Shown: positions 8,119-14,709, counted from the stretch's first letter. The stretch is DNA of 15,174 nt from an uncultured Spartobacteria bacterium (GCA_903831635.1 CAIKYN010000035.1:1-15174); one strand, 5' to 3'. The notes: a model not told the origin generated them from the letters alone. Numbers and translations are program-made.

Positions 8119-8137
8119 CCAGCAGTCAGCAAACCGT

Positions 8138-8185
8138 CGGCATTTTCATGCCGCCACAACCCCGTGCCCCCGCTAAACGAGGGCA
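8138..8185 (+). promoter_or_regulatory. Structured infC leader with two hairpins, one over a Shine-Dalgarno-like site
   Basis: CGGCAT (8138-8143) and ATGCCG (8148-8153) form a perfect 6 bp stem with loop TTTC. TGCCC (8165-8169) and GGGCA (8181-8185) form a second stem that would hide GAGGG (8179-8183), the only purine-rich ribosome-site candidate, 14 bases before the proposed ATT start. The first hairpin is not followed by a T tract, so it is not a terminator. Together these could hold infC translation low, in line with known IF3 autocontrol in E. coli. This is inference from base pairing only. Confidence 0.4.
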
Positions 8186-8197
8186 TATTGAAGTCCC

Positions 8198-8845
8198 ATT
8201 AATCCCGCATTCATTCGTATCAACGACCGCATTCGCGCCCGCGAAGTGCGCGTCATCATCGGCTCCACCGGCCAGCAACTCGGCATCCTGAACACCGACG
8301 AGGCCGTACGCCGCGCCAAGTCCTACGGCCTTGACCTTATCGAGGTGGCTCCGACCGCCAATCCTCCCGTTTGCCGCATCGCTGATTTCGGCAAGTTCAA
8401 GTACGAGCTCACCAAGAAAGAGAAGGAGAGCAAACACAGCGCCACCAAGGTCAAGGAGATCAAGTTCCGCGTGAAGATCGGTGCCCATGATTACGAGACC
8501 AAGCTCCGTCACGCCGAGGAGTTCATCGAGAAGGGAAACAAACTCAAGATTGTCCTCCAGTTCCGTGGCCGTGAGAACGCCCACAAGGACCTCGGTATGG
8601 CGATGATGCAGAAGATCAAGAAGGACCTCGAGACCATGGCTCTGGTGGACATGCCGCCGAAGCTTGTGGGACGTGCCGTCGGCATGACCATGAGCCCGCT
8701 TCCCGCCGCCAAGCGGAAGAGGAAGTTCGCCAAGATCGAGGAGGAATACGTTGAGGATGTCGATTCCGACGAGGATGATGACGAGGGGAGTGATGCCGAC
8801 GAGACAGTCACCTCCGAAGGCAAGGAAGAGAAGCATGCCGACTGA
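8198..8845 (+). CDS. infC: Translation initiation factor IF-3, probable ATT start
   Basis: IF3 binds the 30S subunit, keeps it apart from 50S, and checks the start codon and initiator tRNA. The frame is open only from 8192, after TGA 8189-8191. The conserved IF3 N terminus RINDRIRAREVRV lies at 8216-8254, upstream of the first usual start (GTG 8246). The best start is ATT at 8198 (215 residues), as in E. coli infC, where AUU underlies autoregulation. Family blocks include PPVCRIADFGKFKYE, VKEIKFR and LQFRGRENAH. After KRKRKF the protein carries a tail of about 35 residues, very rich in Asp and Glu (EDVDSDEDDDE), absent from E. coli IF3. The stop overlaps the HAD gene by 11 bases. rpmI and rplT, often next to infC, are not here. 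An ATG at 8148 lies in another frame; see findings. Confidence 0.93.
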   Translation: MNPAFIRINDRIRAREVRVIIGSTGQQLGILNTDEAVRRAKSYGLDLIEVAPTANPPVCRIADFGKFKYELTKKEKESKHSATKVKEIKFRVKIGAHDYETKLRHAEEFIEKGNKLKIVLQFRGRENAHKDLGMAMMQKIKKDLETMALVDMPPKLVGRAVGMTMSPLPAAKRKRKFAKIEEEYVEDVDSDEDDDEGSDADETVTSEGKEEKHAD

Positions 8846-9566
8846 GTCCGATCAGCCAGCGGCAACTCCCCCTCCCAGCAAACGCCTCTACCTCTTTGAC
8901 ATCGACGGCACCCTGATCACTTCGGGTGGCGCGGGTGAAACCTCCTTCCGGGAAGCCGTGGTGGAAGTCTGCGGTGGCGTTGCCCCCTTGGAGGGGGTAA
9001 ATTTTGCGGGTAATACGGATACTGGAATTGCCCGGGAGGTTCTGATCGCTGCGGGCAAGGAACCCTCCCAGGAGAACATCATGGCGTTGCTCGACGCCTA
9101 CCTCGGACGACTTTCCGATCGGATGCACCAACACCAGGGAAAGCTCCTCCCGGGGATCATTCCGCTACTGAATCACCTCAAGCAGCGGGACGACTGCCGA
9201 CTTGCCTTGCTGACCGGCAACCTTGCCGCTGGAGCCGAGGTGAAGCTTACCCATTATGGGGTCTGGCACTATTTCGCTTTCGGGGCGTACGCCGACGACC
9301 ACCATGTCCGCAACGAACTCGGACCAGTGGCGATGGCACGCGCCCTTGAGGATCATGGAGAGGAATTCACGCCCGATCAGATCTATGTGATCGGTGACAC
9401 CCCCCGCGACATCGAGTGCGGGAAGGCTTTCGGCGCAGTCACCGTGGCCGTGGCCACTGGAAAATACTCACGAGAGGAACTTGCCTCGCATACACCTGAT
9501 TTCCTTTTTGATGATTTTTCAGATGCCGATGCCGTTCTTGCGGCAATCGCCCCAGATCAGAACTGA
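8835..9566 (+). CDS. HAD-family phosphatase (phosphoglycolate phosphatase-like)
   Basis: This is a 243-residue haloacid-dehalogenase superfamily hydrolase. Motif I is LFDIDGTL with the nucleophile D22 and D24. Motif II is LALLTGN (T127), and the motif IV region is VIGDTPRDIECG (D188, D192). The helical cap between residues about 33 and 105 is the C1 type seen in Gph/PGP and pyrophosphatase-like members, which remove phosphate from small metabolites in the cytoplasm. The substrate cannot be told from sequence. The ATG at 8835 sits inside the end of infC, and GGAAGAG (8824-8830) is placed as a good Shine-Dalgarno site, which decides this start over an open extension back to 8751. Overlap with infC implies one transcript and coupled translation, though a functional link is not obvious. 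Confidence 0.9.
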   Translation: MPTESDQPAATPPPSKRLYLFDIDGTLITSGGAGETSFREAVVEVCGGVAPLEGVNFAGNTDTGIAREVLIAAGKEPSQENIMALLDAYLGRLSDRMHQHQGKLLPGIIPLLNHLKQRDDCRLALLTGNLAAGAEVKLTHYGVWHYFAFGAYADDHHVRNELGPVAMARALEDHGEEFTPDQIYVIGDTPRDIECGKAFGAVTVAVATGKYSREELASHTPDFLFDDFSDADAVLAAIAPDQN

Positions 9567-9718
9567 ATGTATCGCGCGGAAGCGCTGAAACGCGGAGAGA
9601 ATGAATCGGCAAAAACCTCTGTGAAAACGGTTTTCCCGTTACTGCTCGCTCCCTTCTCCGTAGATCAAAACGTCACCTTAGTCCTCTGCGACACTGCGCC
9701 TCTGCGGGAAAATTATTC
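9567..9718. other. Convergent intergenic region with a CTGCG periodic motif
   Basis: The region lies between the 3' ends of the HAD and RlmI-like genes. CTGCG recurs at 9686-9690, 9694-9698 and 9702-9706 with an exact 8 bp period, inside two copies of CCTCTGCG (9683-9690 and 9699-9706). An imperfect palindrome GAAAAC-g-GTTTTC (9623-9635) and the pair AAAACC/GGTTTT (9612-9617, 9629-9634) may serve as weak two-way terminators. No reading frame looks like a gene. Confidence 0.45.
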
Positions 9719-10888
9719 CTAAAACGAAGCGGTCATGCCATAGAGGAAACCCTTGAGGTATTCGGTCTCGGGGAAGCCTACCAGGATCGGGTGATCGGGA
9801 CTCTGTCCGAAGGTCTGTAACTGGCGGGCTGTCCTGCGGGCATCCCCGAAGGCCTCGGCGACGCTGCCGCCGAACTCATCGGCCGAGACATGGTGAGAGC
9901 AGGAGAAGGTGGCAAGAAGACCTTCCTTCGAGAGGAGTTGCGCCGCCTTGAGATGGAGTTCCCGGTAGCCACGCAGGGCATCTGCGATTCCCTTGCGAGT
10001 TCGGGTAAACGGCGGGGGATCGAGAATGATCAAGTCGTACTCCTCCTCACGCCTAGCGGCTAAAGAGAGGAACTCAAAGACATCAACTCCGACGACCTTA
10101 ACGGAGACATCATTCAGGCGGCTATTATCTTCGATTCGGGGGAGATTCTCTTTTCCAGACTCAACGGCCGTCACCTCAGTTGCTCCGGCCTGGGCACAGG
10201 CGATCGCAAAGGCTCCCTGATTTGAGAAGCAGTCGAGCACTCGCTTCCCCTTCGCCCATGCGGCCACCTGTCGGTAGCTATCCGTTTGGTCGAGGTAGAA
10301 TCCGGTTTTCTGACCATGGATCGCATCCAGGTGAAACTTCATTCCCGCGACAGTGATCTCGCAAGCTCCCGGCTCCGGTCCCAGCAAGGTTCCGGTGCGA
10401 ACCTCCAGTCCCTCCAGCTTACGAGATGAGGAATCATTCCGCTCCACCACGCTCTCAACGCCGAGCACTTCTTTGACCGCTGCGGCGATCATGTCACGAC
10501 GCAGATCCATCGCCATGGTGAGCGTCTGGAGCGTTGCTACGGGACCGAAACGGTCGACGATGACACCCGGCAATCCATCGCTCTCGCTCCAGAGAACCCG
10601 ACGCACGAGAGGATCGATGCCGAGGTTGTCGCGATATTCCTGAGCGCGCTGGAGGCGGCGGGTAAAAAACTCCGCGTCGAGATCCTGCCGACGCCGCGAG
10701 AACCGACGGGCGACGATCTGGGACTTGGAGTTGTAGACGGCGCTGCCGAGCATTCGGTCGCGGCCATCCTTGATCGAGACGACATCGCCATCCTCGGGAC
10801 TGCCAAAGGTCTTGAGAACCTCGGTCCCATAGACCCAGTCATGCCCGTGCAGGATGCGTGCCCTCGGGCGTACAATGATTCCTCCCAT
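9719..10888 (-). CDS. RlmI-like class I SAM-dependent rRNA methyltransferase
   Basis: This 389-residue protein follows the RlmI/RlmK-type plan. An N-terminal PUA domain (about 3-75, opening GGIIVRPRARILHGHDWVY) binds RNA. A central alpha/beta region with GLPGVIVDRFG follows, then a Rossmann methyltransferase domain with RVLDCFSNQGAFAIA (SAM motif I, 216-230), the acidic ribose contact in VTAVE (E243), LDPPPF (289-294) and the catalytic-type Cys in FSCSHH (C330). E. coli RlmI makes m5C at position 1962 of 23S rRNA; the exact base here is inferred from homology. The ATG at 10886-10888 is chosen because GGGAG lies seven bases upstream on the minus strand. The longer open frame to 11080 would run into kamA and has no family match. 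It sits 16 bp after kamA, so the two are probably one operon. Confidence 0.88.
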   Translation of the reverse strand: MGGIIVRPRARILHGHDWVYGTEVLKTFGSPEDGDVVSIKDGRDRMLGSAVYNSKSQIVARRFSRRRQDLDAEFFTRRLQRAQEYRDNLGIDPLVRRVLWSESDGLPGVIVDRFGPVATLQTLTMAMDLRRDMIAAAVKEVLGVESVVERNDSSSRKLEGLEVRTGTLLGPEPGACEITVAGMKFHLDAIHGQKTGFYLDQTDSYRQVAAWAKGKRVLDCFSNQGAFAIACAQAGATEVTAVESGKENLPRIEDNSRLNDVSVKVVGVDVFEFLSLAARREEEYDLIILDPPPFTRTRKGIADALRGYRELHLKAAQLLSKEGLLATFSCSHHVSADEFGGSVAEAFGDARRTARQLQTFGQSPDHPILVGFPETEYLKGFLYGMTASF

Positions 10889-10904
10889 AGATTTCTCCCG
10901 TTGA

Positions 10905-12107
10905 TTAGGAAGTGAAGGCTTCCTCGTGAATGGGAACGGGTTTTCTCGGCGTCCCCTGCTCCTGCACCTCGGGATATTCGAAAACCTTACCCTCGAAATT
11001 CCTGAAAACGACCTTCTCGCGGTCATGAAAGAAGACGTATCCGGGATTAATCGGCACCTTGCCGCCACCACCCGGTGCATCGATCACGAACTGGGGGATG
11101 GCATAGCCGGTAGTATGACCTCGCAGTCCCTCGATGATCTCGATCCCCTTGGCCACTGGTGCACGAAGGTGGGCCGAGCCCTGGATCAGATCGCACTGGT
11201 AGAGGTAGTAGGGGCGGACACGGCAACGGAGGAGCTTCTGGACCAGTGACTTCATCACCGGGAGTGAGTCGTTCACCCCGGCGAGCAGGACACTCTGGTT
11301 TCCGAGCGGCACACCGTGGTTCGCGAGCATGGCCAGCGCCTCCCTCACCTCGGTGGTGAGTTCACGGGGATGGTTTGTATGGATGCTCATCCAGAGGGGA
11401 TGGTGCTTCTGAAGGATCCGGCAAAGTTCCGGGGTGATGCGTTGCGGCAGGAAGATCGGAACGCGGGTTCCAATCCGGACAAACTCAATATGCGGGATGG
11501 CCCGGAGCTTGGTGAGCAACGTATCGAGCTTGTCATCGGAAAAGAGGAGCGGATCGCCTCCTGAGAGAAGCACATCACGAACCTCGGTATGCTCGCGGAG
11601 ATACGCAATCGCCTCGTCGAAGTCGGTGTGAAGTTCCTGCTCTCCAGCTCCGCTGACGACTCGCGACCGTGTGCAGTAGCGGCAGTAGGCAGCGCAGCGG
11701 TCGGTGACAAGAAAGAGAACTCGGTCAGGATAGCGGTGCACCAATCCCGGCACAGGCATATGGCTATCCTCTCCGCAAGGATCAGCCATCTCGGCGGGTG
11801 AAACCGTACCCTCGCCGACATGAGGAATAATCTGTCGACGGATTGGGCAATCAGGATTCTCCCGCTCGATCAGGTTGAAGTAATGAGGGGTGACGGCCAG
11901 AGCCAACTTGTTGCCGGAAAGAATGACCCCGGCACGCTCTTCGGGAGTAAGCACCAGATGCTTCTCAAGTCCTTCAAGACTGGTGACCCTATTCTTGAGT
12001 TGCCACTTCCAGTCATTCCACTGATCTGGGGACACATCGGGCCAGTAGCCAGGGGTGGAGGTGGCGAAATCCGCATCAACGCGCGGTTCGGTGATCAGAG
12101 TATCCAT
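10905..12107 (-). CDS. kamA: L-lysine 2,3-aminomutase
   Basis: KamA is a radical-SAM, PLP-dependent enzyme that turns L-lysine into L-beta-lysine. The 400-residue protein has the radical-SAM cluster motif C138-AAY-C142-RY-C145 and the SAM-contact LLSGGDPL (180-187). The PLP lysine is in APGGGGK (K350). Aspartates known to hold the lysine side chain in the clostridial enzyme are kept, in YQCDL (D306) and FVIDAPG (D343). The C-terminal stretch GIEIIEGLRGHTTGY is also close to clostridial KamA. Its length and these features favour a true KamA over EpmB or glutamate 2,3-aminomutase. Beta-lysine can feed N-epsilon-acetyl-beta-lysine osmolyte synthesis (with AblB) or EF-P modification; neither partner is in the window. 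A TTG three codons upstream is the other possible start. There is no clear Shine-Dalgarno site. Confidence 0.93.
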   Translation of the reverse strand: MDTLITEPRVDADFATSTPGYWPDVSPDQWNDWKWQLKNRVTSLEGLEKHLVLTPEERAGVILSGNKLALAVTPHYFNLIERENPDCPIRRQIIPHVGEGTVSPAEMADPCGEDSHMPVPGLVHRYPDRVLFLVTDRCAAYCRYCTRSRVVSGAGEQELHTDFDEAIAYLREHTEVRDVLLSGGDPLLFSDDKLDTLLTKLRAIPHIEFVRIGTRVPIFLPQRITPELCRILQKHHPLWMSIHTNHPRELTTEVREALAMLANHGVPLGNQSVLLAGVNDSLPVMKSLVQKLLRCRVRPYYLYQCDLIQGSAHLRAPVAKGIEIIEGLRGHTTGYAIPQFVIDAPGGGGKVPINPGYVFFHDREKVVFRNFEGKVFEYPEVQEQGTPRKPVPIHEEAFTS

Positions 12108-12122
12108 CGGCAGCAAAGAATA

Positions 12123-12150
12123 AGCCTAGGACGGGGGGTAAAATTGTCAA
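12123..12150 (-). promoter_or_regulatory. Probable kamA promoter
   Basis: On the minus strand a perfect -35 TTGACA (complement of 12145-12150) is followed after 16 bp by TAGGCT (complement of 12123-12128), a partial -10. Transcription would start near 12116, only about nine bases before the ATG at 12107, so the mRNA would be almost leaderless. This agrees with the lack of a Shine-Dalgarno site. Confidence 0.5.
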
Positions 12151-12178
12151 CGACTCGGGGCAGGAGTCGTGCCTAGGA
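12124..12178. repeat. Direct repeat GCCTAGGA flanking the kamA-hydrolase promoter region
   Basis: GCCTAGGA occurs at 12124-12131 and 12171-12178, bracketing the -35 box and the inverted repeat. The core CCTAGG is itself palindromic. The spacing is 47 bp start to start. Confidence 0.35.
12150..12170. repeat. Inverted repeat ACGACTC-N7-GAGTCGT, possible operator
   Basis: Perfect 7 bp arms (12150-12156 and 12164-12170) surround GGGGCAG. The site abuts the upstream edge of the kamA -35 box and lies 16 bp before the hydrolase ATG, so a bound regulator could affect both divergent genes. It could instead form a hairpin in the hydrolase mRNA leader. Confidence 0.45.
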
Positions 12179-12185
12179 TGCCGGG

Positions 12186-13211
12186 ATGCGTTGGCTGATT
12201 CGTCCCTCCCTGCTTTTCCTAGTTTTCTTATTTTCACTTTTAGCCACCGGACCGTTGGAGGCTCTTCAGGAAATCCAACTTTCCGAAAGCACTAGCAGGA
12301 AGATTCAATCGTTTATGAATTCAGGAGAGCGCTTCAGCTTTCTGAGCGCTGACGGAAAAACGCAACTTCAGGGAATCCGTTTTCAGCATCCCAAGGCCAA
12401 AGGAACGATTGTTATCGTCAACGGAAGCACCGAATCATGGTTGAAATACGGGGAGCTCTTTCTCGATCTCTACCATCACGGATACAGCCTCGTATCGTAT
12501 GACCATCGCGGGCAGGGAATCTCCCCTCACCTTGCACACTCCAATCCGCAGATCGGTCACATCGATGATTTCAGCTTCTACGCGGATGATCTCAATGCCC
12601 TCGTTCAGCAGGTGATCCTTCCAAGTAACCACGGGAAACTTTACCTCCTTGCCCACTCGATGGGGGGTGCTGTTTCGCTTGATTATCTGGAGCGCTTTCA
12701 ATCGCCCTTCACAGCGGTTGTGCTGAGCGCCCCGTTGCTCCGGATTAATACGGCTCCCTACCCCGAACCCGTGGTGAGACTCCTCATCTCATTGCTCAAG
12801 ACCGGAGGCATGGGTGATCACTATGCTCCCGGAAAGCATGATCACGACCCGGCAGAACCTTTTGAGGGGAATCAGATCACCTCCAGCAGGAATCGTTGGA
12901 CGGCGAGTCAACTCGTCTGGAAGAGCCATCCCGACGCTGTCTTAGGAGGCCCCTCCATCAACTGGGTGGATCAGGCCATGACCCGCACGGCCCTGATCAA
13001 AAAACATCTTTCCAAAATCAACGCTCGGATCCTGATCCTACAAGCAGGCAGGGATCAGTTCGTCATGAACTCGGATCAGGACATGGCTGCAAGAACGATT
13101 TCTGAGGCTTCTCTGGTCAGATTTCCAGAGGCCAAACACGAGATCCTGATGGAATGCGATCCCACCCGGGAGAAGGCGATCCAAGCAATTCTTAACTTCT
13201 TCAAGAACTGA
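12186..13211 (+). CDS. Exported alpha/beta hydrolase (lysophospholipase / monoacylglycerol lipase-like)
   Basis: The 341-residue product begins with a likely signal peptide or membrane anchor: Arg at 2 and 6, then a hydrophobic run of Leu, Phe and Val to about residue 20, then Gly-Pro. The mature part is a serine alpha/beta hydrolase. It has an oxyanion-type loop IVNGSTES (about 77-84), SYDHRGQGIS (104-113), the nucleophile elbow AHSMGG (S158), the acid in QAGRDQFV (D290) and the base in EAKHEIL (H318). HRGQG, HSMGG and the catalytic order match the Hydrolase_4/PldB group, which includes lysophospholipases and monoacylglycerol lipases. The natural substrate is unknown; an envelope lipid is plausible given export. 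It is divergent from kamA. A second ATG at 12178 is out of frame. No Shine-Dalgarno site is seen. Confidence 0.85.
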   Translation: MRWLIRPSLLFLVFLFSLLATGPLEALQEIQLSESTSRKIQSFMNSGERFSFLSADGKTQLQGIRFQHPKAKGTIVIVNGSTESWLKYGELFLDLYHHGYSLVSYDHRGQGISPHLAHSNPQIGHIDDFSFYADDLNALVQQVILPSNHGKLYLLAHSMGGAVSLDYLERFQSPFTAVVLSAPLLRINTAPYPEPVVRLLISLLKTGGMGDHYAPGKHDHDPAEPFEGNQITSSRNRWTASQLVWKSHPDAVLGGPSINWVDQAMTRTALIKKHLSKINARILILQAGRDQFVMNSDQDMAARTISEASLVRFPEAKHEILMECDPTREKAIQAILNFFKN

Positions 13212-13289
13212 TCCCTTGACCGGATCACCGGGAAAGGCCACATCTCAAGGAGCTCACTCTGTCACCCCAACCTTCACTCCTCCTCTCCC

Positions 13290-14027
13290 ATGAAAGTCCT
13301 TTCCATCGATATCGGCGGCACCCACGTTAAGATTCTGCTGAACGGCGAAAAAGAACCACGCAAGATGCCCTCCGGACATGACTTTACTCCGGCTCAAATG
13401 GTCAAGGATGTGAAGATGCTGGCCAAGGGATGGGACTACGACGTTATCTCGATCGGATTCCCTGCTCCGGTTCATAACAATCTCCCGGTCGCGGAGCCCT
13501 TTAACCTCGGTGGCGGCTGGGTCGACTTCAACTACGAGAAGGCCTTCGGTTGCCCGGTCAAGATGATCAATGATGCCGCCATGCAGGCGCTCGGAAGCTA
13601 CAAAGGGGGCAAAATGCTTTTCCTTGGCTTGGGAACGGGGCTTGGAAGTGCGGTGGTGAACGACGATGCGATTCTCCCGCTCGAGCTGGGACATCTCCCC
13701 TTTAAGAAAAAGACCTTTGAGGATTATGTCGGCATCCATGGACTCGAAAGTGACGGTAAGGGGAAGTGGAGGAAACATGTCTTCCAAGCCGTTGAAATCC
13801 TGACCGCCGCGATCCTCCCGGACTATGTGGTTCTAGGGGGGGGGAACACAAAGCTGCTGAAAGAACTCCCCCCTGCCTGCATTGCGGGCGACAATGCGAA
13901 CGCTTTCGAAGGAGGCTTCCGCATGTGGGCCGGTCCTGCCGATAGCCCGGTTGCTCAAGATCCCGGAGTGCACAAGGCTTCGCGTGCGACACGCCGCAAG
14001 AAGGCTCCAGCAAAGATTAGGAAATAG
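13290..14027 (+). CDS. ROK-family sugar kinase, polyphosphate-glucokinase-like
   Basis: This is a 245-residue ASKHA-fold kinase. The phosphate-1 motif is DIGGTHVK (7-14), the sugar-binding GFPAPV lies at 56-61, and the catalytic Asp is in INDAAMQALG (D95). GLGTGLGSA (113-121) is the phosphate-2 loop, LELGHLPF (131-138) is the ROK glucose-contact block, and VVLGGGN is the nucleotide-binding turn. The ELGHLP wording and the short length resemble PpgK, which phosphorylates glucose with polyphosphate or ATP. The cysteine-rich zinc motif found in many ROK proteins is absent. The last 17 residues are strongly basic (ASRATRRKKAPAKIRK), which could bind polyphosphate, nucleic acid or membrane. Glucose as substrate is inferred. 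It follows the hydrolase gene after a 78 bp gap and has no Shine-Dalgarno site. Confidence 0.82.
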   Translation: MKVLSIDIGGTHVKILLNGEKEPRKMPSGHDFTPAQMVKDVKMLAKGWDYDVISIGFPAPVHNNLPVAEPFNLGGGWVDFNYEKAFGCPVKMINDAAMQALGSYKGGKMLFLGLGTGLGSAVVNDDAILPLELGHLPFKKKTFEDYVGIHGLESDGKGKWRKHVFQAVEILTAAILPDYVVLGGGNTKLLKELPPACIAGDNANAFEGGFRMWAGPADSPVAQDPGVHKASRATRRKKAPAKIRK

Positions 14028-14038
14028 CAAAAATCCCG

Positions 14039-14461
14039 TCACCCAGGACGTCCTGAGAGCCGGGCCTCCAGATAGACTTCTGGTGTGCAGGTTTTCCTTG
14101 GCAGAAGTTCAAGAAGGAGTGCGTCTGTGGTGAGCAGCGGGAGCCTGTGTTGACCAGCCAGGGCAATGTATTGCGCTTGGTATCCAGAAATCCCCAATTC
14201 GATTGCCAACCGCAGTGATTGCTGAGGATCAGGAATCTGTTGTCTGGAGCCCAGTACGCCACGAGCTTCTTTCCACAACTCCTCCATTCCTTGGACATTT
14301 CCATCAGCCGATCCCACCGCCGCGAAGATATTCAGCATTTCATGATTGAGTATCGGTGGAGTAATCCACTCTGAATCAAACGTGAAAAGCTCTCTCGCAA
14401 TCCCCGACAGCTCCCCCTCCAGAAAAAGGAACGTCACCACGGAGGCATCGGCCACGATCAT
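14039..14461 (-). CDS. vapC: PIN-domain ribonuclease toxin (VapC type)
   Basis: This 140-residue PIN-domain protein fits the usual VapC size. VapC toxins cleave specific RNAs, often tRNA or the sarcin-ricin loop, unless bound by VapB. The first acidic residue is in VADAS (D5) and the second in NHEMLN (E41). LLTTDALLL holds the late Asp (D113). The third position, normally the Asp of YDAxYxALA, reads YQAQYIALA here (Q95). The ATG overlaps the vapB stop as ATGA, and a perfect AGGAGG lies eight bases upstream inside the vapB end, so the toxin is translated after the antitoxin. The frame is open upstream, but this start matches the family N terminus. It converges on the ROK kinase gene with an 11 bp gap. 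Loss of D95 may weaken or change activity. Confidence 0.88.
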   Translation of the reverse strand: MIVADASVVTFLFLEGELSGIARELFTFDSEWITPPILNHEMLNIFAAVGSADGNVQGMEELWKEARGVLGSRQQIPDPQQSLRLAIELGISGYQAQYIALAGQHRLPLLTTDALLLELLPRKTCTPEVYLEARLSGRPG

Positions 14462-14709
14462 CCCCTGACCTCCTGTCTGATTTGAGAGATCCAAGAGCTG
14501 GTGATAGGAACTCTGTTAGGTCGGTACATTCTTGGCAGAGCACTGGGGCGATTCTGCGTCATCCTCGCACGCAGAGCACTTCGCAAGAGCTCTCCAATCA
14601 GTTCCTTAAGTGTACTTTTCTCCTGAGCAGCAAGGATCTTGATTTCTGTAACAAGCTCATCGGGAAGATCTAGCGTAGTTCGCATATTTGTGTTTTTACG
14701 CACAGCCAT
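14458..14709 (-). CDS. vapB: Ribbon-helix-helix antitoxin (VapB type)
   Basis: This 83-residue protein precedes vapC in the same operon with a four-base stop/start overlap. MRTTLDLPDELVTEIKILAA is a typical ribbon-helix-helix start: the beta strand TTLDL pairs in the dimer and contacts DNA, and KSTLKELIGELLRSAL is the second helix. The C-terminal part (about 50-83, rich in Arg and Pro) would wrap around and block VapC. Such antitoxins also repress their own operon. The start could be the ATG at 14709, which adds MAVRKNTN, or the one at 14685, which begins at MRTTLDL; neither has a Shine-Dalgarno site. A perfect 9 bp-arm palindrome covers the first ATG, which would suit either an operator over the start or one just upstream of the second ATG. 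Confidence 0.83.
   Translation of the reverse strand: MAVRKNTNMRTTLDLPDELVTEIKILAAQEKSTLKELIGELLRSALRARMTQNRPSALPRMYRPNRVPITSSWISQIRQEVRG

Noticed and set aside
8751..8834. N-terminal extension of the HAD phosphatase into infC
   Set aside because: The ATG at 8835 has a good Shine-Dalgarno site and gives a normal HAD start.
10889..11080. N-terminal extension of the RlmI-like protein
   Set aside because: It would overlap the end of kamA, is rich in Arg with no family match, and the ATG at 10888 has a good Shine-Dalgarno site.
13209..13227. Hairpin TGATCC-N7-GGATCA after the hydrolase gene as a terminator
   Set aside because: The stem is only 6 bp and no T tract follows; weak support as a terminator.
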